The translations under genes were made by a program, and so were the position numbers. 64,000 nucleotides of DNA from Loigolactobacillus bifermentans DSM 20003 (GTDB lineage: Bacteria > Bacillota > Bacilli > Lactobacillales > Lactobacillaceae). How positions within the stretch are numbered: position 1 is the first letter of the stretch; each line of letters starts with the position of its first letter. Below, piece after piece: positions 1-8,392 of this stretch. Under the pieces are notes generated by a model. The model saw only the letters and a list, made by a program, of their open reading frames with translations. It ran no database searches and was not told the DNA's origin. The stretch is taken from NCBI RefSeq assembly GCF_001434575.1, contig NZ_AZDA01000043.1, positions 1 to 64,000 on the forward strand. Reading direction: 5' to 3'.

Positions 1-84
1 AAGCCATGATTGCTTAATTCAAAATCTAAATTGTCTAACTTTTCTATTGCACTTCAGGTTGAAGTTGACTTGGCGGGCGCTTTT

Positions 85-885
85 TTAGGTTGCGGTTGCA
101 AGCGACTTTAGTTTGGCCAAGGTTGCCGCGTCCCCAGCGTTTTCAAAGACCACATACTGTTCCGTTGCTGGTAGTTGTAACACAGTTTCAAGCAAATATA
201 GCTCCCCATAATTCGGCAAATTAAATAACAACGGTTGGGTTTTAAAATCAGTGACCGTTAAGGCGGCCCAAGTTTGGTTAAAGATCGGGTCAGCCTTGAT
301 TGACGTGTAAACTTGATACCAGAAAGGCGACTCAGGTGCTAAACTGTAATACTGGCGAAAAACGGCGGTGGCATAAGCTGCGTAGTGGGCCCACTCGGTG
401 AGTCCAGTGCGAAATTGAGCTTGGTGAAACGTGCGCCAGAGCCAATTATTTTGTAAAGCAGTGGTAAGCGGCCCAAATAAGGCCTGGTAACTGGCATTGG
501 CTGCTAAAATGGTAAACTGTTGATCCATGATCAAAGCCGGTGTTGGCAGTTGCGCGTCAATGAAAGCCAAGGTGGTCGCAGCCACTTCTGTATGGTGGGT
601 TAAAGGCGAGGTTAAGCCAATTAAGTTGAAAACATAGTCCATTTCAGCTTGACTAAATTGCAGAACTTGGCCCAAGTTTGCCAGCACAGCGCCTGAAGGT
701 GTTACGCCAGCACGGCCTTGTTCAATGCGGCTATACCAGTCTACGCTCACGTTGGCCCAGGCAGCGACCTCATCGCGGGTTAGGCCAGGGGTACGGCGCT
801 TGCGCTTTGCCGTCACCGGAAAATGAGCTAAAACAGCATGCGTGCGTTTGTAGCGCAAAAAATGGCCTAAAACTTGTTCATTCAT
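85..885 (-). CDS. XRE-family regulator with MmyB-like ligand-binding domain
   Basis: Predicted cytoplasmic DNA-binding regulator of 266 residues. The N-terminal ~75 residues form a helix-turn-helix domain containing LTRDEVAAWANVSVDWYSRIEQGR, cut here to its core WANVSVDWYSRIEQG. The remaining ~180 residues resemble the PAS-like MmyB ligand-binding domain found in this family (LIMDQQFTILAANASYQALFG region). The start is supported by GGGGGAA seven or so bases before ATG. It is divergent from gap, and a TAGGAT-N5-ATCCTA palindrome lies just upstream, so autoregulation or control of gap is possible. Ligand unknown; family assignment is firm, role is not. Confidence 0.85.
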   Translation of the reverse strand: MNEQVLGHFLRYKRTHAVLAHFPVTAKRKRRTPGLTRDEVAAWANVSVDWYSRIEQGRAGVTPSGAVLANLGQVLQFSQAEMDYVFNLIGLTSPLTHHTEVAATTLAFIDAQLPTPALIMDQQFTILAANASYQALFGPLTTALQNNWLWRTFHQAQFRTGLTEWAHYAAYATAVFRQYYSLAPESPFWYQVYTSIKADPIFNQTWAALTVTDFKTQPLLFNLPNYGELYLLETVLQLPATEQYVVFENAGDAATLAKLKSLATAT

Positions 886-901
886 TAAAATTCCCCCAAG
901 G

Positions 902-918
902 TAGGATGATTTATCCTA
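902..918. promoter_or_regulatory. Inverted repeat between MmyB-like regulator and gap
   Basis: TAGGAT-GATTT-ATCCTA is a perfect 6-bp-arm palindrome 17 bases upstream of the MmyB-like regulator start. Its position suggests an operator for that regulator. This is inference from position only. Confidence 0.4.
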
Positions 919-935
919 GGATCAAGTCGAACTTC

Positions 936-984
936 CTGTTGTGGTGTTTCATTTCTATACTATAACTGTTCAAATCAATGAACA
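936..984 (+). promoter_or_regulatory. gap promoter with TGTTCA/TGAACA palindrome
   Basis: A TATACT -10 (about 957-962) preceded at 17 bases by a weak TTCCTG -35 is followed directly by TGTTCA-AATCAA-TGAACA (967-984). The palindrome occupies the predicted transcription start region, a typical repressor position. Which regulator binds is unknown; the adjacent MmyB-like protein is the nearest candidate. Confidence 0.4.
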
Positions 985-1005
985 ACCGTATAGGAGGGAT
1001 TTTGG

Positions 1006-2028
1006 ATGACAGTAAAAATTGGTATTAACGGTTTTGGCCGTATTGGGCGCTTAGCCTTTCGGCGGATTCTGGCACTTCAGGCAACCAGTGACATTGAAGT
1101 GGTTGCAATCAACGATTTGACCAACCCTGCGTTGTTGGCCCATTTATTAAAATATGATAGCGCTCATGGGACATTGGCGGCTGAAGTGCATGCAACTGAA
1201 ACGGCATTGGTGGTGGCTGGTCACACATATCCGGTTTACGCTGAACCTCAAGCCGACCAGTTGCCGTGGGTGGCTAACGATGGCGTGGACCTGGTGTTAG
1301 AATGTACCGGCTTTTATACCAGTGCGGCTAAGGCACAAGCGCATTTAGCGGCTGGGGCCAAACAAGTCCTGATCTCGGCACCAGCAGGTGACACCGTTAA
1401 AACAGTGGTGTATGGTGTTAACGACAATATTTTAACCGCCACTGATCAAATTGTATCAGCCGGCTCTTGTACCACAAATTGCTTAGCACCGATGGCCGAT
1501 GCGTTGGACCGAGAATTTGGCGTTCAGGCTGGGACCATGACGACCGTTCACGCTTATACAGGGACCCAAATGATTTTGGACGGCCCTGTACGTGGCGGTA
1601 ATTTACGAGCTGCTCGTACTGCTGCCAGCAGTATCATTCCCCATTCATCAGGAGCCGCTAAAGCCATTGGCCTAGTGTTGCCCCGTCTAAATGGTAAATT
1701 ACAGGGACATGCCCAACGGATCCCGGTGCCAGATGGGTCATTAACGGAATTAGTGACGGTGTTGAACACGGCTAACGTAACCGTAGACTTGATCAATCAA
1801 CGGTTGAAGCCGTACACCACTGATAATCCAAGTTTCGGCTGGAATGCTGATCACATTGTTTCAGCTGATGTGGTAGGGACCACATTTGGTTCGATTTTTG
1901 ACCCGACTCAAACCGAAGTCGTTACGGCTGGCACCACACAGCTTGTTAAAACGGTGGCTTGGTATGATAACGAATTTGGGTTTACATGCCAACTGGTGCG
2001 GACCTTGTTGAAATTGGCTACATTATAA
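1006..2028 (+). CDS. gap: Type I glyceraldehyde-3-phosphate dehydrogenase
   Basis: Cytoplasmic glycolytic enzyme converting glyceraldehyde-3-phosphate, NAD+ and phosphate to 1,3-bisphosphoglycerate. The 340-residue length is normal. The Rossmann motif [10 protein letters not shown] is at residues 6-15, the catalytic SCTTNCLAP motif places the nucleophile at Cys155, and NDL near residues 36-38 keeps the acidic residue expected for NAD rather than NADP use. It has an AGGAGGG ribosome site. It stands alone, not in the usual cggR-gap-pgk-tpi operon, so it may be a second gap copy or one with its own regulation. A bidirectional terminator follows at once. Confidence 0.95.
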   Translation: MTVKIGINGFGRIGRLAFRRILALQATSDIEVVAINDLTNPALLAHLLKYDSAHGTLAAEVHATETALVVAGHTYPVYAEPQADQLPWVANDGVDLVLECTGFYTSAAKAQAHLAAGAKQVLISAPAGDTVKTVVYGVNDNILTATDQIVSAGSCTTNCLAPMADALDREFGVQAGTMTTVHAYTGTQMILDGPVRGGNLRAARTAASSIIPHSSGAAKAIGLVLPRLNGKLQGHAQRIPVPDGSLTELVTVLNTANVTVDLINQRLKPYTTDNPSFGWNADHIVSADVVGTTFGSIFDPTQTEVVTAGTTQLVKTVAWYDNEFGFTCQLVRTLLKLATL

Positions 2029-2031
2029 GCG

Positions 2032-2057
2032 AAAAAGGCGTATTTTTACGCCTTTTT
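2032..2057. terminator. Bidirectional terminator between gap and GNAT gene
   Basis: AAAAAGGCGTA-TTTT-TACGCCTTTTT is a perfect 11-bp hairpin with T-runs in both directions. It overlaps the last codons of the convergent GNAT gene. Confidence 0.85.
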
Positions 2058-2489
2058 TACTTGCACCATATCCACATGGGGAATGCCATCTTCCAAATAA
2101 GTTTCTGAAACGGGCTTGAAACCAAAGGAACCGTAAAAATCCCGTAAGTAGTCTTGCGCCTGAATTTTAATCGCTTGATCAGGATAGCGCTGGGTAATGG
2201 CATCAATCGTGGCGGCGACAATTTGTCGACCATACTGCTGACCGCGAAAGGCTTGTGCCACCAGTACTCGGCCAAAGCTGATGTGTTGGCCGTCGTCGTG
2301 GGGGATGATGCGGGTGTACGCCACTAGTTCCGTGCCGTGCCACAGCATTACATGAGTGGCGGTGGTGTCTTTGGCGTCCACTTCTTGGTACGGGCAATTT
2401 TGTTCCACTACAAACACAGCGACTCGCGCTTGCATAATGGTGATCAGTGCCGCCGGTGTCAGTTCAGCGGTGGTTTTAATTTCTAGCAT
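2046..2489 (-). CDS. ElaA-like GNAT N-acetyltransferase
   Basis: Predicted cytoplasmic acetyl-CoA-dependent N-acetyltransferase of 147 residues. The pattern MQARVAVFVVEQNCPYQEVD near the N-terminus, followed by SFGRVLVAQAFRGQQYGRQ (acetyl-CoA-binding loop, about residues 70-88) and FYGSFGFKPVSETYLEDGIPH, is characteristic of the ElaA subfamily. The substrate is not known. It is transcribed as a single gene from a promoter inside the end of the upstream gntR gene, through a structured leader of about 110 nt that ends in a terminator-like hairpin. Expression is therefore probably conditional. Confidence 0.85.
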   Translation of the reverse strand: MLEIKTTAELTPAALITIMQARVAVFVVEQNCPYQEVDAKDTTATHVMLWHGTELVAYTRIIPHDDGQHISFGRVLVAQAFRGQQYGRQIVAATIDAITQRYPDQAIKIQAQDYLRDFYGSFGFKPVSETYLEDGIPHVDMVQVKKA

Positions 2490-2506
2490 ATTTAACCTAC
2501 TTTCTC

Positions 2507-2646
2507 AAAAAAAGCCGGTTAACACCTGCCTCGCAATTTGCATTGCGCCCTAATGGCAAGGTGTAACCGGCTTAGCCGTCTGATCCGGGGGTCAAACGGT
2601 GCATGATTTTTTAGTTAGTATAACAGATAACGGCTAGTTGCGCCAA
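2507..2646 (-). promoter_or_regulatory. Promoter plus structured leader ending in a terminator hairpin, upstream of GNAT gene
   Basis: Reading the minus strand: a TTGGCG -35 (2641-2646), 18 bp spacer, TATACT -10 (2617-2622), then two hairpins. The first pairs CCGTTTGA (2592-2599) with TCAGACGG (2576-2583) around a C/G-rich loop CCCCCGGA. The second is a long stem (2512-2573) pairing AAGCCGGTTA-CACC with GGTG-TTAACCGGCTT, followed by seven U. The arrangement, promoter then folded domain then terminator just before a start codon, is that of a riboswitch or attenuator. I do not recognise the class; it lacks the TPP, SAM, T-box, lysine and fluoride signatures. Confidence 0.55.
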
Positions 2647-3374
2647 ACTGACTGTAAGCTCTGATTTTGATCAATATCAAATACGAAATAATTCAAATCG
2701 CCACGGTATTTGGCAATCGAATATTCTAAAGTGGTGCCATCGGCGGTGTGACCTTGGGTGTGAAAATAAAATAGTGGCGCTTGTTCAGGAACGTTGAGCA
2801 AAGCTGCCGTGGTTTCATCTGCGGCCAGCACTTCCAGCTTGCGCCGCACATTGGTAATGGCTAACTTGCGGCTAGCCAGCTCAGCATAAAGTGAGCGCTG
2901 GGTAAAATCGATTTGGGCTAAAGTGGCCAATGGTGCTACTGGCAAATAAGAGGTAACCAATACCACCGGCTGGTTGTTGGCAAAACGCAGCCGCAATAAT
3001 TTATACACTGGGGCCGTTTCAGCCAACCCTAATGCAGCTTGGACTTCGGCAGTGGCTGGTTCTTGTTGAAACAACAACACTTTGGTTTGCGTGGTGAGGC
3101 CTTTAGCGGACATCTCTTGATTGTAGCTTTGGATCACATGGGTAAATTCTTGGGCAATTTTGGTGCGCTTAACCATGGTGCCACGTTTGCGCTTTTTTTC
3201 CAAATAGCCTTGGTCCACGAGTTGCTGAATCGCTTGACGGACCGTGGGGCGACTGACCCCAAATTGGTCGATTAGCGCCATTTCTTTGGGGATCAGGCTA
3301 CCTTCTGGATAAGTGCCATTTTGAATTTTCGCTAGCAAATCCCGAGCAATTTTTTTGTATTTAGGTTCTGACAT
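2634..3374 (-). CDS. GntR-family (HutC/UTRA) transcriptional regulator
   Basis: Predicted sugar- or metabolite-responsive repressor, 246 residues. An N-terminal winged helix (YKKIARDLLAKIQNGTYPEG, then GVSRPTVRQAIQQL) is followed by a UTRA effector-binding domain ending in EYSIAKYRGD near the C-terminus. The start is set at the ATG preceded by AGAGGTG-CATC, 16 codons inside the longest frame. It lies downstream of deoC and an aldo/keto reductase on the same strand but is separated from them by a terminator, with its own TATAAT -10 and an overlapping palindrome, suggesting autoregulation and possibly control of the deoC unit. Confidence 0.9.
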   Translation of the reverse strand: MSEPKYKKIARDLLAKIQNGTYPEGSLIPKEMALIDQFGVSRPTVRQAIQQLVDQGYLEKKRKRGTMVKRTKIAQEFTHVIQSYNQEMSAKGLTTQTKVLLFQQEPATAEVQAALGLAETAPVYKLLRLRFANNQPVVLVTSYLPVAPLATLAQIDFTQRSLYAELASRKLAITNVRRKLEVLAADETTAALLNVPEQAPLFYFHTQGHTADGTTLEYSIAKYRGDLNYFVFDIDQNQSLQSVWRN

Positions 3375-3390
3375 GATGCACCTCTTTTTC

Positions 3391-3411
3391 AATAGGACAG
3401 GACCTATTATA
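3391..3411 (-). promoter_or_regulatory. gntR promoter -10 with overlapping operator palindrome
   Basis: TATAAT on the minus strand (3406-3411) overlaps AATAGG-TCCTGT-CCTATT (3391-3408), a 6-bp-arm inverted repeat. Position at the transcription start fits a repressor site for the gntR product. Inference. Confidence 0.45.
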
Positions 3412-3413
3412 AC

Positions 3414-3439
3414 AAAAAACAAGCCTGAATTGGCTTGTT
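3414..3439 (-). terminator. Terminator of the deoC-AKR unit
   Basis: On the minus strand AACAAGCC-AATTCA-GGCTTGTT is followed by a run of T. It lies just after the aldo/keto reductase stop codon. Confidence 0.8.
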
Positions 3440-3446
3440 CATGGTG

Positions 3447-4295
3447 CTAGAATTTGCGATTATCTGGATCTTTGGCCAAACCGGCCACGCCATGCAGGCT
3501 ATCAATGGTAGCCATATCTTCAGCGGTGAGTTCAAAATCAAACAGTTGGGCGTTTTCTTGGATTCGGGCGGTGTGCACGGATTTTGGCAATGGAATGAAG
3601 TCGTGTTGCAGGGACCAACGCAGTACCACTTGGGCCACGGTTTTACCGTATTTAACGGCTAAGTCTTGCAAAGCAGGCACTTCAAAAATTTTGCCGGTGC
3701 CCAGTGGACTGTAAGCTTCATTAACCATGCTATGAGCGTTGTTGTAAGCCACCAGTTCAGACTGTAAGTCAGATGGATTTAAGAAAATCTGATTGACCAT
3801 GGGGTTAACGGTAGCGTTTTGATAAAGCACGTCCAAATGGTGTTGGCGGAAGTTCGATACCCCAATGGCCCGGGCTTTCCCTGCCTGTAAAATGGCTTCC
3901 ATGCCACGCCAAGTTTCAGCAATATCGTCTTGCCAATGGTCTCGAGATTGGATCGGGTTCGGCCAGTGCACCAAATATAGGTCCACGTAATCCACGTTTA
4001 GTGCCAGCAAACTTTTGTCGATGGCGGCTAAGGCTGGTTGATAGCCGTGGTCAGGGTTCCACAATTTGGTGGTTAAAAATAAATCAGCACGCTTCACACC
4101 TGATTTGTGAATGCCAGCGCCTACACTGGCTTCGTTGCCATAAGCGGTGGCAGTGTCGATGTGGCGATAGCCGGCGTTTAACGCAGCCAGCACGCTTTGT
4201 TCGGCAGTTTCACCATCAGGCGTTTGCCAAGTGCCAAAGCCAACGATTGGAATTTGAACACCGTTACTTAAAGTTTTTGTGGTTGTTAATGCCAT
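3447..4295 (-). CDS. Aldo/keto reductase (AKR5-like, 2,5-diketo-D-gluconate reductase group)
   Basis: Cytoplasmic NADPH-dependent carbonyl reductase, 282 residues, single TIM barrel. The catalytic tetrad is complete: Asp47 (HIDTATAYGNE), Tyr52, Lys77 (FLTTKLWN), His110 (LYLVHWP). The C-terminal cofactor motif LPKSVHTARIQEN is present. It follows deoC by 14 bases on the same strand, so the two are probably cotranscribed, which suggests reduction of an aldehyde released by the aldolase (inference). It is a close paralogue of the AKR at 19259-20119, sharing the opening IPIVGFGTWQTPDG. Confidence 0.92.
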   Translation of the reverse strand: MALTTTKTLSNGVQIPIVGFGTWQTPDGETAEQSVLAALNAGYRHIDTATAYGNEASVGAGIHKSGVKRADLFLTTKLWNPDHGYQPALAAIDKSLLALNVDYVDLYLVHWPNPIQSRDHWQDDIAETWRGMEAILQAGKARAIGVSNFRQHHLDVLYQNATVNPMVNQIFLNPSDLQSELVAYNNAHSMVNEAYSPLGTGKIFEVPALQDLAVKYGKTVAQVVLRWSLQHDFIPLPKSVHTARIQENAQLFDFELTAEDMATIDSLHGVAGLAKDPDNRKF

Positions 4296-4309
4296 GAAAA
4301 TCGTCCTTT

Positions 4310-5026
4310 CTAACGTTGCATCTCAATGCTGTTAACGTGATCGACCGCCATGCGTTGTTTTAAAGCATTGATGATCTTAATGCCAGCGCTGGTCCCAATG
4401 CGGTCGGCACCAGCTGCAATCATAGCCAAAAAATCATCAGAATTGCGAATCCCGCCAGCCGCCTTGACTTTTACGTGAGGTCCGACCGTTTGTTTCATTA
4501 AGCGCACATCCGTTACTGTAGCGCCGCCAGTGCCAAAGCCAGTGGCGGTTTTAATGAAATCTGGTTGGACCTTTTTGGCAATGGTCGCCGCGCGCGTGAT
4601 TTCAGCTTTGGTCAGGTAACAGTTTTCAAAAATGACTTTGCAAGGCACATTTGCGGCATGACAAACTTGTACGATTTGGGTCATTTCGTCGGTGATATAG
4701 GCGTCATTGCCGGCTTTTAGTTCGGTGATATTTAACACATAATCAATTTCATTAGCGCCGTTGGCAATCGCATCTTGGGTTTCAAAGACCTTTGCGGCAA
4801 TGGTGGTTTGGCCTAGTGGAAAGGCAATCGCGGCACCGGTATCAATGTCGGTGCCTTTTAAGGCCTCCGCACAACGTTTGGCTTGGACTTGGTTGATCGC
4901 CACCATCTTGAAATGGTAGTCTTTGGCTTCTTGACACAGCTGTGCCATATCGGCTGGGCTGGCGTCAGCGTGTAAGTTGGTGTGGTCGATCAAACGGGCA
5001 AAATCATCTAGGGTATAAGCAGTCAT
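4310..5026 (-). CDS. deoC: Deoxyribose-phosphate aldolase
   Basis: Class I aldolase that cleaves 2-deoxyribose-5-phosphate to acetaldehyde and glyceraldehyde-3-phosphate in deoxynucleoside catabolism. 238 residues, slightly longer than the ~220 typical of Gram-positive DeoC. The Schiff-base lysine is Lys159 in FIKTATGFG, supported by Asp95 (NEIDYVLN) and Lys188 (VKAAGGIR). A GGAGGTAA ribosome site precedes the ATG. It is not next to deoB, pdp or nupC here, unlike many Firmicute deo operons; instead it pairs with an aldo/keto reductase, and a gntR gene follows. Confidence 0.95.
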   Translation of the reverse strand: MTAYTLDDFARLIDHTNLHADASPADMAQLCQEAKDYHFKMVAINQVQAKRCAEALKGTDIDTGAAIAFPLGQTTIAAKVFETQDAIANGANEIDYVLNITELKAGNDAYITDEMTQIVQVCHAANVPCKVIFENCYLTKAEITRAATIAKKVQPDFIKTATGFGTGGATVTDVRLMKQTVGPHVKVKAAGGIRNSDDFLAMIAAGADRIGTSAGIKIINALKQRMAVDHVNSIEMQR

Positions 5027-5041
5027 GAAAATTACCTCCTA

Positions 5042-5087
5042 TATGTTATGACATAATAAAGATAACCTACGCTATTTTAAAAGTCAA
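5042..5087 (-). promoter_or_regulatory. deoC promoter with TATGT/ACATA palindrome
   Basis: On the minus strand TTGACT (5082-5087) and a TTATCT -10 about 16 bp downstream are followed at the predicted start by TATGT-CATA-ACATA (5042-5055). This is a plausible repressor operator. The neighbouring GntR regulator is a candidate, but its own promoter palindrome is different. Confidence 0.4.
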
Positions 5088-5202
5088 ATCAGATATATCG
5101 CGAATAGTTTTATATTAAGTCATGACAATAACGACAAATTGTTGGATGGGCCGTCATTTGTGATAAGATAACTAAGAAGACGATCAAGGGGGAAAACCGA
5201 AA

Positions 5203-5817
5203 ATGGCAACGCAAAAAAGACGGCGGGGGGCCGCGTTACAACAAGCCTTGTTGGAAAGTGCTTGGGCAGAGTTACAGGAAAAAGGTTACGCAGCTGTGAC
5301 CATGGCTGGCGTGGCAAAGCGGGCAGCAACGACGAAAACCGTGTTGTATCGCCGGTGGCCTAAAAAGGTCAACATGGTCATTGCTGCCGTCCGGGCCCAT
5401 CTGCCGTCTGTGCTGCCAGCGGTGCATGATACCGGTAGTTTAGCGGGAGATCTTTACGATTTATTAGCGCAAATTGCAGCGCTGTTTCAAGCGATTCCTA
5501 AGGGGGTCTTAACGGGAATCGTCAAGGATGCCGTGGCCCAAGTTGATTTAAAGCGGTTATTTGCGTTGATGAATCAAGGCGACGGTCAGGATTGGCCGAC
5601 GCCGACAATTTTAGTCACGGCGGTGAATCAAATTTTGCAGCAAGCCACCCAACGGGGAGAGCTTAATGGCGCGGCAATTTCGGCTAAACAACGAAATCTA
5701 TTTAATTTGTTATTGGTAAATGCTGTGCTAACAGAACAAGTGCAACCAGCTGAATTGCGTGCGCTAGCCGATGACGTGCTGTTGCCATTGTGGCGCCAAG
5801 TGGGTCAGGTGAAATAA
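5203..5817 (+). CDS. TetR/AcrR-family regulator
   Basis: Predicted repressor of 204 residues. The N-terminal helix-turn-helix covers about residues 10-60 (YAAVTMAGVAKRAATTKTVLYRRWPKK), and the rest is an all-helical ligand-binding domain of the TetR C-terminal type seen in proteins with an RRW motif. The start has a CAAGGGGG site upstream. A nitroreductase follows on the same strand after 71 bases, the likely regulated partner. Confidence 0.88.
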   Translation: MATQKRRRGAALQQALLESAWAELQEKGYAAVTMAGVAKRAATTKTVLYRRWPKKVNMVIAAVRAHLPSVLPAVHDTGSLAGDLYDLLAQIAALFQAIPKGVLTGIVKDAVAQVDLKRLFALMNQGDGQDWPTPTILVTAVNQILQQATQRGELNGAAISAKQRNLFNLLLVNAVLTEQVQPAELRALADDVLLPLWRQVGQVK

Positions 5818-5888
5818 AGTTGAATCCGATTTTAAATAGCTTATAATAAGTAAGTGTTCAATTCCGATTTTAGAAAGGATCGATTTTA

Positions 5889-6422
5889 ATGGAAACAATG
5901 ACAACAATTACCAGCCGCAAGGCCATTCGCAGTTACACCGGCAAAAAGCCTTCCGAAGCGGCAATGCAACAGATCTTAACCGCTGTCCAAGCTGCCCCTG
6001 TGGCCATGGGTGGTTATGACAAATTACACGTTACCATTATTGAAAATCCAGCAATTTTAAAGGCCATCGACGCAGCTGGCGCCAAGTTCTTTAAAAAGCC
6101 AGACGCTCATCCTTTATATGGTGCGCCAATCTTAGTCTTGATTTCAGCAAAACTTGGCATGGGACCTGCTTTAGGCAATGCGGACTACGCCAGCGCTGGC
6201 ATCTTAGTGCATAACATGGCGTTAGCCGCAACGGACCAAAATGTGGGCAGTTGTTACATTTGGGGTGCGGTAATGGGCATGAATCAAGATGCTGATTTGG
6301 TGGCCAAATTAGACTTACCAGCAGGCTTTGTTCCTTGTTGTGGGGTCACCCTGGGTGAAACCACAGAAACATTTGCACCACGGGAAATTCCTGCTGGCCG
6401 GTTAGCGATTACAAAATTATAA
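5889..6422 (+). CDS. Nitroreductase-family protein
   Basis: Predicted FMN-dependent NAD(P)H oxidoreductase of 177 residues. The family opening TTITSRKAIRSYTGKKPSEAAMQQIL (core SRKAIRSYTGKKPSE, about 9-23) provides the FMN phosphate-binding Arg/Ser cluster, and GYDKLHVTIIENP plus GSCYIWGAVMG form the fold core. RBS AGAAAGGA precedes the ATG; a second ATG three codons in is possible. It sits after a TetR gene and is closed by a terminator. Substrate unknown. Confidence 0.88.
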   Translation: METMTTITSRKAIRSYTGKKPSEAAMQQILTAVQAAPVAMGGYDKLHVTIIENPAILKAIDAAGAKFFKKPDAHPLYGAPILVLISAKLGMGPALGNADYASAGILVHNMALAATDQNVGSCYIWGAVMGMNQDADLVAKLDLPAGFVPCCGVTLGETTETFAPREIPAGRLAITKL

Positions 6423-6430
6423 TGCTCAGC

Positions 6431-6457
6431 AACCAGCGTCGATGGCGCTGGTTTTTA
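6431..6457 (+). terminator. Terminator after nitroreductase gene
   Basis: AACCAGCG-TCGATGG-CGCTGGTT followed by TTTT. Confidence 0.8.
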
Positions 6458-6512
6458 ATTCGGTTGAAAACGAACATCAGTTCTGGTATGATCATATCAA
6501 GGGGGTCAGGTC

Positions 6513-7835
6513 ATGAAACAAGAATCATTATTTGAAGCCAACAATGCGGCATCAGAACCACTGGCAGCGCGAGTCCGCCCGCGCACTTTACAGGCCTTTG
6601 TCGGGCAGCACCAGCTGTTAGGACCAGGTAAAGTGCTGCAAACCATGATTGAAAGTGACCGACTACCTTCCTTGATTTTTTGGGGCCCGCCAGGCACCGG
6701 CAAAACCACGCTAGCTGAAATTATTGCCAATCAAACCCATGCCCGTTTTGTACGCTTTTCAGCGGCTAATGGCAGTGTGGCGCAAGTGAAAAAAGCCATG
6801 GCTCAGGCCGCTGAGCATCAAGAACTAGGCGAACGCACGGTGATGTTTATTGATGAAATTCATCGTTTCAATAAAGCCCAACAGGACGCGTTTTTACCTT
6901 ACGTGGAAGCGGGGGCAGTCACCTTGATCGGGGCGACGACGGAAAATCCGTCTTTTGAATTGAATTCAGCGCTATTGTCACGGGCCAAAGTATTTGTGTT
7001 ACAGGCGCTAAGTCCTTTTGAGCTGGTGCAGTTGTTGCAACAGACTTTAGCACACCCGCAGGCTTTTCCTGACTTAACCGTCCAGATTCAGCCTACCGAG
7101 TTGCAGGCGATTGCTGACTTTGCCAATGGGGATGCCCGGCGTGCGTTAAATACCTTAGAAATTGCGGTGTTAAATGGTCAACGGGATGGGCAAACGGTCA
7201 CCGTTGATGCCGCCAGTCTGGATCAATTAACCAACCAACGTTTGTCCCGTTATGACAAAAAAGGTGATGAACACTATAACTTGATTTCGGCGCTGCACAA
7301 GGCTATGCGCAACAGTGACACCGATGCGGCAATCTACTGGCTGTCCCGCATGTTGGCTGGCGGGGAAGAACCACTTTATATTGCCCGGCGCTTAGTGCGC
7401 TTTGCGTCAGAAGACATTGGACTAGCGGATACCAATGCGTTAAACGTGGCGGTGAATGTGTTTCAAGCTTGTCAGTTTTTAGGGATGCCGGAATGTGATG
7501 TGCATTTAACGGAGGCCGTCACTTATTTAGCGTTGGCCCCAAAATCCAATGCGATTTACCGGGCCCGGGAGAAGGCCAAACAAGACGTGCACCGTTATCC
7601 CAATGCAGAAGTGCCGCTGCAAATTCGCAACGCCCCAACGGCTTTAATGAAGGCATTAGATTATGGCAAAGGCTATCAGTACGCCCATGACACGGCGGCC
7701 AAGTTAACGGACATGCAAACCATGCCCGATGAATTGATTGGCGAAACATACTATGAACCCACGGATCAAGGCCGGGAGCCGCGGTTTAAGGAACGTTTAG
7801 CCGCCATTAAGCGCTGGCATTTGCAACAAAAATAA
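6513..7835 (+). CDS. rarA: Replication-associated recombination protein A (AAA+ ATPase)
   Basis: Clamp-loader-like AAA+ ATPase acting at stalled replication forks, 440 residues, usual length for RarA/MgsA. Walker A GPPGTGKT is at residues 58-65, Walker B is MFIDEIHRF, and sensor 1 is GATTENPSFELN. The C-terminal MgsA tetramerisation part includes GGEEPLYIARRLVRFASEDIG. RBS GGGGGTCAGG. It is followed by a small conserved-looking protein gene after 50 bases without an obvious terminator, so the two may share a transcript. Confidence 0.95.
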   Translation: MKQESLFEANNAASEPLAARVRPRTLQAFVGQHQLLGPGKVLQTMIESDRLPSLIFWGPPGTGKTTLAEIIANQTHARFVRFSAANGSVAQVKKAMAQAAEHQELGERTVMFIDEIHRFNKAQQDAFLPYVEAGAVTLIGATTENPSFELNSALLSRAKVFVLQALSPFELVQLLQQTLAHPQAFPDLTVQIQPTELQAIADFANGDARRALNTLEIAVLNGQRDGQTVTVDAASLDQLTNQRLSRYDKKGDEHYNLISALHKAMRNSDTDAAIYWLSRMLAGGEEPLYIARRLVRFASEDIGLADTNALNVAVNVFQACQFLGMPECDVHLTEAVTYLALAPKSNAIYRAREKAKQDVHRYPNAEVPLQIRNAPTALMKALDYGKGYQYAHDTAAKLTDMQTMPDELIGETYYEPTDQGREPRFKERLAAIKRWHLQQK

Positions 7836-7885
7836 CTGAAACGTTGTTGGTTTGCGGAGTTTATCCTTAGTGAGGTGAATAAACA

Positions 7886-8326
7886 ATGCGACAACAATTA
7901 GGCGCATTAGGCGCAGCAGAACGGCATCAATTTGTCGGTACTTTTAAGCGTTACGGGTTTAAAACAGATTACGGACATGCTAAACCAACGCTTTTGTTGG
8001 TTGACGTGACATTATTACCCGATCAGTGGTTAACGGATCACGCATGGTTTAATTTAACCAAAGGTTTTGCCACATTAGGCCAGTTACAATCAGGGGATCA
8101 AGTTCAATTTAACGGTCGGGTGGCACGTTATCAAAAGGGTTATCGTGGCCACAATTTTGAACGGCGCCAGGCAGCCCCTTTGCGCTGGGATTACAAAATT
8201 GAGCGCCCGACTAAAGTCCAGTTAGTCGACGCAACCTTGCAGCGACCACCTTTGCCGACAACCCAATTTGAGTTGCTCCAAATGATTGCACAAGCGACTG
8301 AAACCACACGCTATTTGCCTTGGTAG
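7886..8326 (+). CDS. Hypothetical protein, possible nucleic-acid-binding beta-barrel
   Basis: 146 residues, no signal peptide and no membrane segment. The segment FVGTFKRYGFKTDYGHAKPT, then LLLVDVTLL and LQSGDQVQFNGRVARYQKGYRG, has the alternating pattern and GDQVQFNGRV turn of an OB-like barrel; KGYRGHNF and KIERPTKVQLV add basic patches. I do not recognise a named family, although proteins of this look occur in lactobacilli. RBS GAGGTGA. It lies between rarA and a HAD phosphatase on the same strand. Function not assigned. Confidence 0.7.
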   Translation: MRQQLGALGAAERHQFVGTFKRYGFKTDYGHAKPTLLLVDVTLLPDQWLTDHAWFNLTKGFATLGQLQSGDQVQFNGRVARYQKGYRGHNFERRQAAPLRWDYKIERPTKVQLVDATLQRPPLPTTQFELLQMIAQATETTRYLPW

Positions 8327-8392
8327 GGATTTGACGTTGCTGGTAGCACATGGGATACTGGGGGCATTATGTTGTAAAGGAAGTTATCCGTT

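Noticed and set aside
2507-2573. TPP, T-box or fluoride riboswitch before the GNAT gene
   Set aside because: None of their conserved core sequences is present in the leader.
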